Assembly: GCF_042879035.1 (NCBI RefSeq)
Contig: NZ_JBIAOU010000002.1
Span: 62,001 to 126,000, forward strand
Reading direction: 5' to 3'
Length of the DNA stretch: 64,000 bases
Source: Rhodococcus_G sp042879035
Lineage (GTDB): Bacteria; Actinomycetota; Actinomycetes; Mycobacteriales; Mycobacteriaceae
The notes under the pieces are model-generated. The model saw only the letters and a program-made list of their open reading frames with translations, did no database searches and had not been told where the DNA came from. Below, in pieces: positions 43,727 through 52,668 of the stretch (positions are counted from its first letter, which is position 1; each line of letters opens with the position of its first letter). The position numbers were made by a program, and so were the translations under genes.

Positions 43727-44769
43727 GCCGCCGGCCTGGCGGCGGCCGCGTCGAGCGCTGCGGCGAGCTGCTCCGCGGTCGACAGCTGCCACTGCACGTA
43801 GTCGACGCCCTCGGGAAGTGTCTCGGTGACCTCGACGACCGGGATGCCCGCGGACTCGGCGACCGCGCGGATGTCGCGTGTCACCTTGTCCTCGGTCTGG
43901 CTGTTGTAGACGAGAAGCGCAACCTGCTTGCCTCTGAGCAGGTCCCGGGTCGCGGCGATCGCGGCCGGCGGGGGGTCGTTGCCCTCTTCGATGGCGGTGG
44001 TGAAGTCGGCCGGGGTCCGGTCCTCGAGGTCGGCGGCCGCGATCAGGTGGTACGCGATCGGTTCGGTCTGCGCGATGGCGGTGTGCGGGTACTTCGCCGC
44101 GATGTCCGCGGTGACGGCGGAGATGCCGTGCAGTTTCTCGTGGAACGCCTCCGCGTTCGCGGTGTAGGCGCCGGCGTTGGCGGGGTCGAGTTCGGCGAGT
44201 TCCGAGGCGATCCGGTGGGCGACGGAGTCGACGGTCGCGATGTCGTACCAGACGTGCTCGTTGACGGCGCCGTGATCGTGATCGTGGCCGTCGGCGTCGG
44301 CGTCCGTGCTCGTCGGCGCGGCCTCCGACTCGGCGTGGTCGGTGTGCAGGTCGTTCTCGGCGCCGAGCAACTCGTACGCGTTGACGGTCGGCCTGTCCGC
44401 ACCGCTGGCGAGGATGTCGTCGACGAACTCGTCGTAGCCGCCGCCGTTGTAGACGATCAGGTCGGCGTCGGTGAGGGCCGCGGCGTCGCGGGGGCTGGCC
44501 TCGTACGAGTGCGGATCGGCGGACGGTTCGCTGATGATCGACGTGACGTCCGCGTGCTCCCCGGCGACGGCCGCCGCGACCGAACCCCACACGTTGGTGG
44601 AGGCGACGACCGAGATGCGCCCGTCCGCGGTGTCGGAGGTCGCCGTGCCGCAGGCGCTCAGGCCGAGTGCGCCGACTGCGACCAGGGCGGTTGCCGCCCC
44701 GGTTCCGAGCGCACGACGTCCACGTTTCTGGGAGCGGGCACGGCGGAGCGGCTGAGGCAGGGGAAGCAT
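43723..44769 (-). CDS. znuA: zinc ABC transporter substrate-binding lipoprotein
   Basis: The 348-residue protein has a signal with lipobox LSACG, the cluster-9 binding fold, and a His/Asp-rich loop (HDHDHGAVNEHVW) typical of zinc binding proteins. Metal His are in DPHSYEAS and NEHVWYD. It heads the znuA-znuC-znuB-pxpA run behind a Zur-like box. Confidence 0.9.
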   Translation of the reverse strand: MLPLPQPLRRARSQKRGRRALGTGAATALVAVGALGLSACGTATSDTADGRISVVASTNVWGSVAAAVAGEHADVTSIISEPSADPHSYEASPRDAAALTDADLIVYNGGGYDEFVDDILASGADRPTVNAYELLGAENDLHTDHAESEAAPTSTDADADGHDHDHGAVNEHVWYDIATVDSVAHRIASELAELDPANAGAYTANAEAFHEKLHGISAVTADIAAKYPHTAIAQTEPIAYHLIAAADLEDRTPADFTTAIEEGNDPPPAAIAATRDLLRGKQVALLVYNSQTEDKVTRDIRAVAESAGIPVVEVTETLPEGVDYVQWQLSTAEQLAAALDAAAARPAA

Positions 44770-44781
44770 GACGTAAATCTT

Positions 44782-44800
44782 AATGGAAACCGTTTCCGTT
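44782..44800. promoter_or_regulatory. Zur-like box between znuA and the LacI gene
   Basis: AATGGAAAC-C-GTTTCCGTT has perfect 6-bp core arms (GGAAAC/GTTTCC) and resembles the actinobacterial Zur consensus TGAAAAT-ATTTTCA in layout. It begins 13 bases upstream of znuA. Confidence 0.6.
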
Positions 44801-44843
44801 GTACATTGGCGGGGTCGTGCTTTCGGTCACCCGCACCACCCAG

Positions 44844-44849
44844 TACCGT
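44844..44849 (+). promoter_or_regulatory. -10 of the leaderless LacI gene
   Basis: TACCGT stands 6 bases before the ATG at 44856, supporting that start over the GTG at 44817. Confidence 0.4.
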
Positions 44850-44855
44850 CCCGTT

Positions 44856-45947
44856 ATGCCCCGCTCCCGTCATCCGCACCGTCAGGCCACCCTGGCGTCG
44901 CTCGCGGCGGAGCTCAAGGTGTCCCGCACCACCGTCTCGAACGCGTACAACCGCCCCGACCAACTCTCCGCGGAGCTCCGCGAGCGCGTGCTCGAAGCGG
45001 CCAAGCGTCGGGGCTACCCCGGTCCGGACCCGGTCGCGCGGTCCCTGCGCACGCGCAAGGCGGGCGCGGTGGGGCTGCTGCTGACCGAGGCGCTGAGCTA
45101 CTCCTTCCGGGATCCCGCCGCGATGAGCTTCCTGGCGGGGCTGAGCGAGTCCTGTGAGGAGGCCGGTGAGGGCCTGCTCCTGATCCCCGCGGGCCCCGGC
45201 CGCGACGACGTCGAGGCCGCCGCCGTGGTGCAGCAGGCCGGGGTCGACGGGTTCGTCGTCTACTCCGTCGCCGACGACGACCCCTATCTTGCCGCGGTGC
45301 TCGAACGTCGGCTCCCCATGGTCGTGTGCGATCAGCCTCGCGAGATCGCGGGCGCGGCACTGGTGGGCATCGACGACCGGGGTGCGATGCGGGAGCTGGC
45401 GGATCACCTTCTCGCCATGGGGCACAACGAGATCGGCGTGCTCTGCATGCGTCTCGGTCGCGACCGCCGCGACGGCCCCGCCGACGCCGAGCGGTTGCAG
45501 ACCCCGAACTTCCACGTCCAGCGCGAACGAATCGCCGGCGTGCAGGACGCGATGGCCGCGGCCGGACTGGGCCCGTCGGCGCTCACGGTGTACGAGTGCG
45601 CCGAACACACCGTTCCCGCCGGAAGTGCCGCGGCGGCGCGGCTCCTGGGGCTCAACCCGCGGATCACCGCTCTGGTGTGCACCACGGACGTGCTGGCGCT
45701 GGGCGCACTCGACCACGCCACCCGCACCGGTGTCGACGTGCCGGGTGCGTTGTCGGTCACCGGGTTCGACGGCGTCACCGAAGCGTTGCGGGCCGGCCTG
45801 ACCACCGTGCGGCAACCCGCCGAGGAGAAGGGCCGCCGGGCCGGGGCGCTGCTGCTTCGGGAGTCGCATTCGGGTGTCTCGAGCGTCGAGATGCTCCCCA
45901 CCGAACTCGTCCCCGGCCGGACCGCCGCGCCGCCGGTCGGGCGCTGA
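44856..45947 (+). CDS. LacI-family regulator
   Basis: The 363-residue protein has the N-terminal LacI helix-turn-helix (TLASLAAELKVSRTTVSNAYN) and hinge, and a periplasmic-binding-like ligand domain to the end. An upstream GTG would add 13 residues. Target genes are not obvious; it diverges from the zinc operon and converges on the trehalose gene. Confidence 0.88.
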   Translation: MPRSRHPHRQATLASLAAELKVSRTTVSNAYNRPDQLSAELRERVLEAAKRRGYPGPDPVARSLRTRKAGAVGLLLTEALSYSFRDPAAMSFLAGLSESCEEAGEGLLLIPAGPGRDDVEAAAVVQQAGVDGFVVYSVADDDPYLAAVLERRLPMVVCDQPREIAGAALVGIDDRGAMRELADHLLAMGHNEIGVLCMRLGRDRRDGPADAERLQTPNFHVQRERIAGVQDAMAAAGLGPSALTVYECAEHTVPAGSAAAARLLGLNPRITALVCTTDVLALGALDHATRTGVDVPGALSVTGFDGVTEALRAGLTTVRQPAEEKGRRAGALLLRESHSGVSSVEMLPTELVPGRTAAPPVGR

Positions 45948-45948
45948 A

Positions 45949-45994
45949 CCTGTGCGCGAGTCCGGCAGCTCCGGCCACCGAACTCGCGCACAGG
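45949..45994. terminator. bidirectional terminator between the LacI and trehalose genes
   Basis: CCTGTGCGCGAGT and ACTCGCGCACAGG make a perfect 13-bp stem between convergent genes. Confidence 0.85.
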
Positions 45995-46003
45995 CGCCGC
46001 AGG

Positions 46004-48544
46004 CTAGCTGAGCAGCGCGGCGCAGCGCAGCAGGCCGATGTGGCTGTACGCCTGTGGGTGGTTGCCCAGTGAGCGCTCCGCGACGGGGTCGTACTCCTCG
46101 GCCAGCAGCCCGGTGGGTCCGGCGGCGGCCACCAGCTGCGCGAACAGCGCCTCCGCGTCCGCGCGCTGTCCGATCAGCAGGTACGCCTCCACCAGCCACG
46201 CAGCACACAGGTGGAACCCGCCCTCGCCGCCGGGCAGTCCGTCGTCGTGGTGGTAGCGGTACACGGTCGACCCGCTGCGCAGTTCGGTCTCCGTCGCGGT
46301 GACGGTCGCCGCGAACTTCGGATCCGACGGATCGATCAGCCCGGACAGCCCGATGTGCAGCGTCGCGGCGTCGAGGTCGGTGCCGTCGTACGCGGCGGTG
46401 TACGAATTCGCGCGGTCGCTCCACCCGCGGTCCTTCACCTCGTCGGCGATCTCCCGGCGCAGTGCGTCCCAGCCCACGCCCGCGTCGCGACCGAATTCGG
46501 CGGCGAGCGTCAGCGCCCGATCCACGGTCACCCAGCACATCACCTTCGAATAGACGTGATGACGGGGATTGCCGCGGATCTCCCAGATGCCGTTGTCCGG
46601 TTCGGCCCAGCGACGCTGGACCGCGGACACCATCGCCAGCACGAGGTTCCAGTCCGGGTCGGTCAGCGGCTGCGCGACACCCTGCTTCTTGCGGGCCTGG
46701 GCGAGGTCGGCGATCAGTTCGACGATCGGGCCGAACACGTCAAGTTGGACCTGGGAGTTCGCGGCGTTGCCGACGCGAACGGGCCGCGAGCCGCCGTATC
46801 CGGGCAGCGAGTCGATCACGGCCTCCGGCGGCAGATTGGTGCCCTGGATCGTGTACAGCGGATGCAGGCGTTCCGGACCGGGGAGGGTCGCGAGCACGCG
46901 GTGCACCCAGCCCAGGAACGCCTCGGCCTCACCGAGTGAGCCGAGGGTCACCAGTGCGGAGGCGGTCATCGCCGCGTCCCGCAGCCAGCAGTACCGGTAG
47001 TCCCAGTTGCGCACGCCGCCGAGGTCCTCGGGCAGGGAGGTGGTGGCGGCCGCCAGGATCGACCCCGAGTCGGCATGGACCAGCCCGCGCAGCGTCAGCG
47101 CGGACCGCTTCATCAGTCCGGTCTTGCGGGACGGCAGCTCGAGGTCCTCCACCCAGTCCCGCCAGTACGCCTCGCTCTCCGCGCGGCGGTCCGATTCGTG
47201 GACTATCGACGGGGTCAGGTCGGTGGTGCCACAGCGCAGTTCGAGCACGACGGGAGCGACGGACGGATCGACGACGGCGTGCGCGGTCTGCTGGACGCCG
47301 TCGCTGGTGATCTCCCATTCGATCCCCGGTGAGCGCAGCACCAGCGGGTCGTTGGTGCCGTACACCCGCAGCCCGTTCTCCTCCTGCTCGAGGTGAACCT
47401 GAACCTGACCGAACTCGGGGCGCGGGGCGAACGTGACGCGGGCCTTGGCCTGCCCGGTGACCACCCGGGTCAGTTCGGTACGGCCGGCCGGCACGTCGTG
47501 CGGCAGGTAGTCGGTGACCTGCAGGCTCGCCCAGCGGGTCTGGACGGTCATCGTCCCGTCGACGTAGCTCTGGCTCAGTGGCAGGCCGGCGCGGACCGGT
47601 TCGATGGTGAAGTGGCCGGCGCCGACCCCGCCGAGCAGGTGGGCGAACACCGCGGCCGAGTCGGGCTCCGGGTGACAGAGCCAGGTCACGGTCGCGTCCG
47701 GGGTCAGCAGCGCCACGGTCCGCGGGTTCGCGAGCATGGTGAGCCGTTCGATCGGCGGGGCGCTCTCGCCGTGCAGCCAGGTGCGGCGTTCCTCGAGCAG
47801 GAAGGCCAGGGCGGCGCCGACGTCCTCGGTGCTCGGGATGCGGAATTCGGCGAGGGAGTCGCCGTCGCCGACCTTGATGCCGATGTCGGGGCCGTGCAGG
47901 CGGGTGAACGCCTTCTCGTCGGTGACGTCGTCGCCGAAGAAGACGGTGGCGGAGGCCCCCTCGCGGTGCCGGAGGATGTCGAGGGCCTCACCCTTGTCGG
48001 TGACGATGACGGCGAGTTCGATGACCGACTTGCCCTCGGTGACCTGCACGCCGTTCCACTTCGCCGGGCCCTGACGGACGCGTTCGAGGGCGTCCGCGGC
48101 GACGTCGTCGGCAGCGTTGCGCACGTGCAGCGCGGCGCTCGCCGGTTTCACCTCGACGGTGACGCCGGGACTGTTCGCCGCGACGTTCTGCAGGTCGGCC
48201 GTCAGCTCGCGGAGCAGGCGCTGGGCGTCGTCGTTGATCTCGTGGACGAACCCGACGTCGAACTCGGAGCCGTGGCTGCCGACGAGCTGCACCTCGACCG
48301 GTAGCCGCGACAGCATCGCCAGGTCGCGCAGCGCGCGCCCGGAGATCACCGCCGACGTGGTTCCGGGGAGGATCGCGAGTGCGCGCAGGGCACGCACCGC
48401 GTCCGCATGGGGGAACGCCTTCGATGGGTCCGACACGATCGGCGCCATCGTGCCGTCGTAGTCGGAGGCCACGAGTAGGCGCGGCGTCCTCGCGATCGAA
48501 ACGAGACGCCGTCTGAGCTCGACTGGTAGGTCCTGCGCACTCAC
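46004..48544 (-). CDS. fused trehalose-phosphatase / GH15 trehalase-like protein
   Basis: The 846-residue protein has two enzyme parts. Residues 1 to about 255 are a HAD trehalose-6-phosphatase domain with nucleophile motif DYDGT (Asp28, Asp30) and FFGDDVTDEKAF. The rest is a GH15 glucoamylase/trehalase fold with DYRYCWLRDA and candidate catalytic Glu in NGIWEIRG and LLAEEYDP. The two could turn trehalose-6-phosphate into trehalose and then glucose. The GTG start follows a TAGACT -10 by 7 bases. Confidence 0.85.
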   Translation of the reverse strand: MSAQDLPVELRRRLVSIARTPRLLVASDYDGTMAPIVSDPSKAFPHADAVRALRALAILPGTTSAVISGRALRDLAMLSRLPVEVQLVGSHGSEFDVGFVHEINDDAQRLLRELTADLQNVAANSPGVTVEVKPASAALHVRNAADDVAADALERVRQGPAKWNGVQVTEGKSVIELAVIVTDKGEALDILRHREGASATVFFGDDVTDEKAFTRLHGPDIGIKVGDGDSLAEFRIPSTEDVGAALAFLLEERRTWLHGESAPPIERLTMLANPRTVALLTPDATVTWLCHPEPDSAAVFAHLLGGVGAGHFTIEPVRAGLPLSQSYVDGTMTVQTRWASLQVTDYLPHDVPAGRTELTRVVTGQAKARVTFAPRPEFGQVQVHLEQEENGLRVYGTNDPLVLRSPGIEWEITSDGVQQTAHAVVDPSVAPVVLELRCGTTDLTPSIVHESDRRAESEAYWRDWVEDLELPSRKTGLMKRSALTLRGLVHADSGSILAAATTSLPEDLGGVRNWDYRYCWLRDAAMTASALVTLGSLGEAEAFLGWVHRVLATLPGPERLHPLYTIQGTNLPPEAVIDSLPGYGGSRPVRVGNAANSQVQLDVFGPIVELIADLAQARKKQGVAQPLTDPDWNLVLAMVSAVQRRWAEPDNGIWEIRGNPRHHVYSKVMCWVTVDRALTLAAEFGRDAGVGWDALRREIADEVKDRGWSDRANSYTAAYDGTDLDAATLHIGLSGLIDPSDPKFAATVTATETELRSGSTVYRYHHDDGLPGGEGGFHLCAAWLVEAYLLIGQRADAEALFAQLVAAAGPTGLLAEEYDPVAERSLGNHPQAYSHIGLLRCAALLS

Positions 48545-48551
48545 CGCGCAG

Positions 48552-48557
48552 AGTCTA
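48552..48557 (-). promoter_or_regulatory. -10 of the leaderless trehalose gene
   Basis: TAGACT on the minus strand follows the kstR stop by one base and precedes the GTG by 7 bases. Confidence 0.5.
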
Positions 48558-48558
48558 C

Positions 48559-49221
48559 TTAGGAATTCGCCCGATCCTTGTAGCCTCCGAGCAACAGTTC
48601 GACAGTCAGTTCCAGTCGCTTGGCCACATCGGTTGCCGACGAGCGCCGGGTGAGCCACGCTACGAGGTTGGACAGCCACACGTCGGACACGACGCGGGCG
48701 ATCTGCAACTGCTCCTCGGTGGGTTCGCCGTCGCTCATCGCGCGGGCGAAGAGGGAGTCCATCAACCGGCCGACGTGGTCGACCTCGGCGGCCGCGGAGG
48801 CGTCCGCGAACATGAACGCGCGGGTCATCGCCTCGGTGAGCAGGGGGTCGCGCTGCATGGCCCGGGTGATCTGGCCGAGAATCAGGTGCATCCGCTCCAT
48901 CGGGCTGTCGCCGGGCGGCATCTTCTTGCGGGAGTCGATCTTCTCGAACTCGCGGCCGAGTGCCGAGACCAGCAGGTGGACCTTCGACGGAAAGTACCGG
49001 TAGAGGGTTCCGACGGCGACGTCGGCGCGCTCGGCGACGGCCCGCATCTGGACGGCCTCGTACCCACCCTTGGACGCCAGCGCGAGCGTTGCGTCGAGGA
49101 TCCGCTTGCGGCGTTCGCGCTGCGCGTTGGAACTGAGGTCGTCGTCCGACAGGGTCGTCACCGCGGCGTTGGCGGTGCCTGCCTTGGCGGCGGAACGAGT
49201 ACGGGATGAGGACGTCATCAA
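48559..49221 (-). CDS. kstR: cholesterol catabolism repressor KstR
   Basis: KstR represses steroid uptake and degradation genes and is released by a steroid-CoA. The 220-residue TetR protein is near identical in character to Mtb Rv3574 in its DNA-binding part (NAQRERRKRILDATLALAS and VAVGTLYRYFPSKVHLL) and in the ligand domain (LLTEAMTRAF, ARAMSDGEPTEEQ). The N-terminus is longer than needed, so a later start is possible. A perfect KstR box lies between it and fadE34, implying autoregulation. Confidence 0.95.
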   Translation of the reverse strand: MMTSSSRTRSAAKAGTANAAVTTLSDDDLSSNAQRERRKRILDATLALASKGGYEAVQMRAVAERADVAVGTLYRYFPSKVHLLVSALGREFEKIDSRKKMPPGDSPMERMHLILGQITRAMQRDPLLTEAMTRAFMFADASAAAEVDHVGRLMDSLFARAMSDGEPTEEQLQIARVVSDVWLSNLVAWLTRRSSATDVAKRLELTVELLLGGYKDRANS

Positions 49222-49296
49222 ACGAACTTCCTTGAATCGGTTAGAGGATCCACGTGCGATCGGAGCCCGGTCTTGACTGAGAGCCGTCCAAGAGAT

Positions 49297-49310
49297 TAGA
49301 ACACGTTCTA
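49297..49310. promoter_or_regulatory. KstR box between kstR and fadE34
   Basis: TAGAACACGTTCTA is a perfect 14-bp palindrome and matches the KstR consensus. It lies 36 bases upstream of fadE34 and 75 bases upstream of kstR. Confidence 0.92.
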
Positions 49311-49346
49311 GACGGTTTTGTCAGCACGGAGAGGGCGGCCAGGCTT

Positions 49347-51494
49347 GTGACAATTGCCACGACAGACGAGCAGCGTTCGGTCCAGGAGTCGATCCGCTCC
49401 TGGGCGCGCTCGGCGAATCCGATCGAGACGCTGCGTCACGGCCCGGAGGATTCGTGGCGGGCACACTGGCCGGCGCTCGCCGACCTCGGCCTGTTCATGG
49501 TCGCCCAGGGCGAGGAAGTCGGCGGCGCCGACGGCGAGGTCGTGGATCTCGCGGTGATGCTCGAGCAGGCCGCCGCGGCGTTGGCCGCCGGTCCGGTGCT
49601 GTCGACCGCGCTCGCCGCGCTGGTGGTCGGCCGCAGCGGTGAGGCCGCGGCCAAGCAGTGGGGTCCCGAACTCGCCGAGGGCGGGCTTCCGGTGGGTGTC
49701 GCGTTGGACGGTGAGACGACCGCGACGGACGGCGCCGACGGCACGCTCGTGCTGAGCGGGACCGCCGGATTCACGCTCGGCGGCGCACCCGGCCTAGGAG
49801 CTCTGCTGCCCGCCACTCTCGGCGGCGAGACGGTCTGGTGCCTGGTCGAGGCCGGCGCCGCAGGCCTGACGGTCGAGGCCGTCGAGAACGTCGACGTGAC
49901 CGTGCCCCTCGCGACAGTGCGCTGCGACGGTGTCCGGGTCCCGGGCGACCGGGTGCTGTCCGGTGTCCGCCCCGGCCTGGTCCGCGATCTCGCCGCGACG
50001 CTGGCCGCCGCGGAGGCCGCCGGTGTCGCGGGCTGGTGCCTGACCACGGCGGTCGAGTACGCGAAGATCCGCGAGCAGTTCGGCAAGCCGATCGGCTCGT
50101 TCCAGGCTGTCAAACACCTGTGCGCCGAGATGCTGTGCCGGGTCGAGAAGATCCGTGCGGTGGCGTGGGACGCTGCGATGGCCGCCGAAACCGGCGACGA
50201 ACTGCCGATCGCCGCGGCGGTGGCGGCCGCGGTGGCGTTCGACGCCGCGGTCGACACCGCGAAGGACTGCATCCAGGTGCTCGGTGGCGTCGGCTTCACG
50301 TGGGAGCACGACGCGCACTTCTACCTGCGGCGGGTGCTCTCGCTTCGGCAGCTGCTCGGGGGCAGTGCCGGGTGGCGGGCCAGGGTCGCGGAACTGACCC
50401 GCGCAGGCGAACGTCGGCACCTGACCGTCGATCTCGGGGAGCTCGAGGCGCAGCGGGCGTCGGTGCGCGCCGAGATCGACGCGATCGTCGCCCTGCCGGA
50501 GGCGCAGCGGCGGGTCGCGTTCGCCGAGTCGGGATACCTGGCGCCCCACTGGCCCGCCCCCTACGGCCGGTCCGCGAAGGCTGCCGAGCAGATCCTGATC
50601 GGGGAGGAGCTCGCTCGGGCCGGTCTCGAGGCCCCGAACCTGGTGATCGGCTGGTGGGCGGTGCCGACGATCCTCGAACACGGCACCCCCGACCAGATCG
50701 AACGTTTCGTGATGCCGACGCTGCGCGGTGACGTGGTCTGGTGCCAGCTGTTCTCGGAGCCGGGCGCCGGGTCCGACCTCGCCGCACTGCGCACCGCCGC
50801 CGAGAAGGTCGACGGCGGCTGGACCCTGAACGGACAGAAGGTGTGGACTTCGCTTGCGGCGGAGGCGGACTGGGCGATCTGCCTGGCCCGAACCGACCGG
50901 GACGCGCCGAAACACCGGGGCATCACCTACTTCCTCGTCGACATGCGCAGCGCCGGGATCCGCGTCTCCCCGCTGCGGGAGATCACCGGCGACGCCCTGT
51001 TCAACGAGGTGTTTCTCGACGGCGTCTTCGTTCCCGACGACTGCGTGGTCGGGCAGGTGAACGGCGGCTGGAAGCTGGCCCGCACCACCCTGGCGAACGA
51101 GCGGGTCGCGATGAGCGGAGGGTCGTCGCTCGGCAGGGCGATGGAGGATCTGCTCGACCTCGCCGCCGGCGGCGCCGACCCGGTGACCGAGGACCGGATC
51201 GGTTTCCTCGTCGGCGACGCGATGGTCGGGTCGTTGCTCGAGCACCGCACGACCCTGCGGCAGCTGGACGGGCAGGACCCCGGCCCCGAGTCGAGCGTGC
51301 GCAAGCTCGTGGGTGTGCGACATCGGCAGGCCGTCGCGGAGTTCGGGCTCGAGCTGGCGGGTGTCGGCGGCGCCGTCGAGGGTCCGCTGTCGAAGCAGTT
51401 CCTGAACACCCGCTGCCTGACCATCGCGGGCGGCACCGAGCAGATTCTGCTGACCCTCGCCGCCGAGCAACTCCTCGGGTTGCCGCGGTCCTGA
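49347..51494 (+). CDS. fadE34: steroid-CoA acyl-CoA dehydrogenase, two-domain (FadE34/ChsE3)
   Basis: It dehydrogenates a steroid side-chain acyl-CoA. At 715 residues it is twice normal length: an N-terminal half (to about 345) and a C-terminal half with its own dehydrogenase motifs (FSEPGAGSDLA, GGWTLNGQKVWTS, GGWKLARTTLANERVAMSG). One chain thus replaces the two-subunit alpha2beta2 enzymes. GAGAGGG stands before the GTG. Divergence from kstR across a KstR box matches the Rv3574/Rv3573c order of Mtb. Confidence 0.92.
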   Translation: MTIATTDEQRSVQESIRSWARSANPIETLRHGPEDSWRAHWPALADLGLFMVAQGEEVGGADGEVVDLAVMLEQAAAALAAGPVLSTALAALVVGRSGEAAAKQWGPELAEGGLPVGVALDGETTATDGADGTLVLSGTAGFTLGGAPGLGALLPATLGGETVWCLVEAGAAGLTVEAVENVDVTVPLATVRCDGVRVPGDRVLSGVRPGLVRDLAATLAAAEAAGVAGWCLTTAVEYAKIREQFGKPIGSFQAVKHLCAEMLCRVEKIRAVAWDAAMAAETGDELPIAAAVAAAVAFDAAVDTAKDCIQVLGGVGFTWEHDAHFYLRRVLSLRQLLGGSAGWRARVAELTRAGERRHLTVDLGELEAQRASVRAEIDAIVALPEAQRRVAFAESGYLAPHWPAPYGRSAKAAEQILIGEELARAGLEAPNLVIGWWAVPTILEHGTPDQIERFVMPTLRGDVVWCQLFSEPGAGSDLAALRTAAEKVDGGWTLNGQKVWTSLAAEADWAICLARTDRDAPKHRGITYFLVDMRSAGIRVSPLREITGDALFNEVFLDGVFVPDDCVVGQVNGGWKLARTTLANERVAMSGGSSLGRAMEDLLDLAAGGADPVTEDRIGFLVGDAMVGSLLEHRTTLRQLDGQDPGPESSVRKLVGVRHRQAVAEFGLELAGVGGAVEGPLSKQFLNTRCLTIAGGTEQILLTLAAEQLLGLPRS

Positions 51495-51531
51495 GCGAAA
51501 CCTGGTCGGGCCTCGACGAACCTGATACAAC

Positions 51532-51547
51532 TTAGAACACGTTCTAA
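51532..51547. promoter_or_regulatory. KstR box upstream of fadE28
   Basis: TTAGAACACGTTCTAA is a perfect 16-bp palindrome containing the same 14-mer as the kstR/fadE34 site, 21 bases upstream of fadE28. Confidence 0.92.
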
Positions 51548-51567
51548 CTCGTAGGCGGGATGTCAGC

Positions 51568-52668
51568 GTGGATTTCTCTCTCGATCAGACTCAGGAAACG
51601 GTGGCGGAGATCGTCGTCGGGCTGCTCGCGCGCGCGGCCGGCGATCCCGCCGACCCCAGCGGCGTCGACCCGGAACTGTGGGACGCGATGGCGAAGGCGG
51701 ACCTGCTCTCGCTCGCCGTGCCGGAGCGGCTCGGCGGCGCCGGCCTCGGCCTTCCGGAGGTCGCGACGGTGCTCACCGAGATCGGACGCGGCGCCGCACC
51801 GGTGCCCGCGCTCGCCACCCTCGGATTCGGGCTCCTGCCGGTGCGGGCACTCGGCACCGCCGAACAGCAGGACGCGCTGCTCGGCGAGGTCGGGGCCGGC
51901 CGGGTGCTCACCGCCGCCCTGTGCGAACCGGGCGCGGCGTTCCCGGGATCACCGGCGACCACCGCCGTTCCCGACGGCGGTCACGTCGTCGTCACCGGGC
52001 TGAAGGTGGCGGTCCCGTTCGCGGACACCGCACATCGGATCCTGGTGCCGACCGACCGCGGTGTGGTGCTCGTCGACCCGAACGCGGACGGTGTGACCCT
52101 CGCGCGGATCTCGACCTCGTCGCACGGCCCCGAGTTCTCCGTGCACCTCGACGGCGTCCAGGTACCGGCCGCGGAGGTGCTGCCCGGCGGGGTGGACGCG
52201 GTCGCGACCCTGAACCGGATCGCGCTGGCGTCGATCGGTGCCTACGCGGACGGCCTGCTCGCCGGTGCGACCGCGCTCACGGCCGAACACCTGCGCACCC
52301 GTGAGCAGTTCGGCAAGCCCCTGGCGACCTTCCAGGCCGTCGCGCAGCAGATCGCCGACGCCTACGTCACCTCACGGACCCTGCACGTCGCCGCCCTCGC
52401 CTCGGTGTGGCGGGTCGCCGAAGGCCTCGATCCCGACAGCGGCATCGCCCTCGACTCGGCGGACGCTGATCTCGAGGTGCTGTCCTACTGGCTCGCCGCC
52501 GAGGTCCCCGCGGCGATGCGTACCCTGCACCACCTGCACGGCGGTCTGGGTGTCGACGTCACCTACCCGATGCACCGCTACTTCTCGATTGCCAAAGACC
52601 TGGCCCGCCTCGTCGGCGGCGCCTCGTCCCGACTCGACCTCGTGGGGGCCCGGTGTTCATCGATCTGA
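51568..52668 (+). CDS. fadE28: steroid acyl-CoA dehydrogenase subunit FadE28 (ChsE1)
   Basis: Partner of FadE29 in the heterotetramer that dehydrogenates the 3-carbon side-chain CoA ester of cholesterol. The 366-residue protein has the acyl-CoA dehydrogenase fold but divergent FAD-region motifs (EQFGKPLATFQAVAQQIAD, HHLHGGLGVDVTYP), as expected for the non-classical subunit. The gene overlaps fadE29 by 16 bases. Confidence 0.9.
   Translation: MDFSLDQTQETVAEIVVGLLARAAGDPADPSGVDPELWDAMAKADLLSLAVPERLGGAGLGLPEVATVLTEIGRGAAPVPALATLGFGLLPVRALGTAEQQDALLGEVGAGRVLTAALCEPGAAFPGSPATTAVPDGGHVVVTGLKVAVPFADTAHRILVPTDRGVVLVDPNADGVTLARISTSSHGPEFSVHLDGVQVPAAEVLPGGVDAVATLNRIALASIGAYADGLLAGATALTAEHLRTREQFGKPLATFQAVAQQIADAYVTSRTLHVAALASVWRVAEGLDPDSGIALDSADADLEVLSYWLAAEVPAAMRTLHHLHGGLGVDVTYPMHRYFSIAKDLARLVGGASSRLDLVGARCSSI

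Noticed and set aside
44817..44855. GTG at 44817 as start of the LacI gene
   Set aside because: A -10 only 6 bases before the ATG at 44856 and the usual LacI N-terminus favour the later start.
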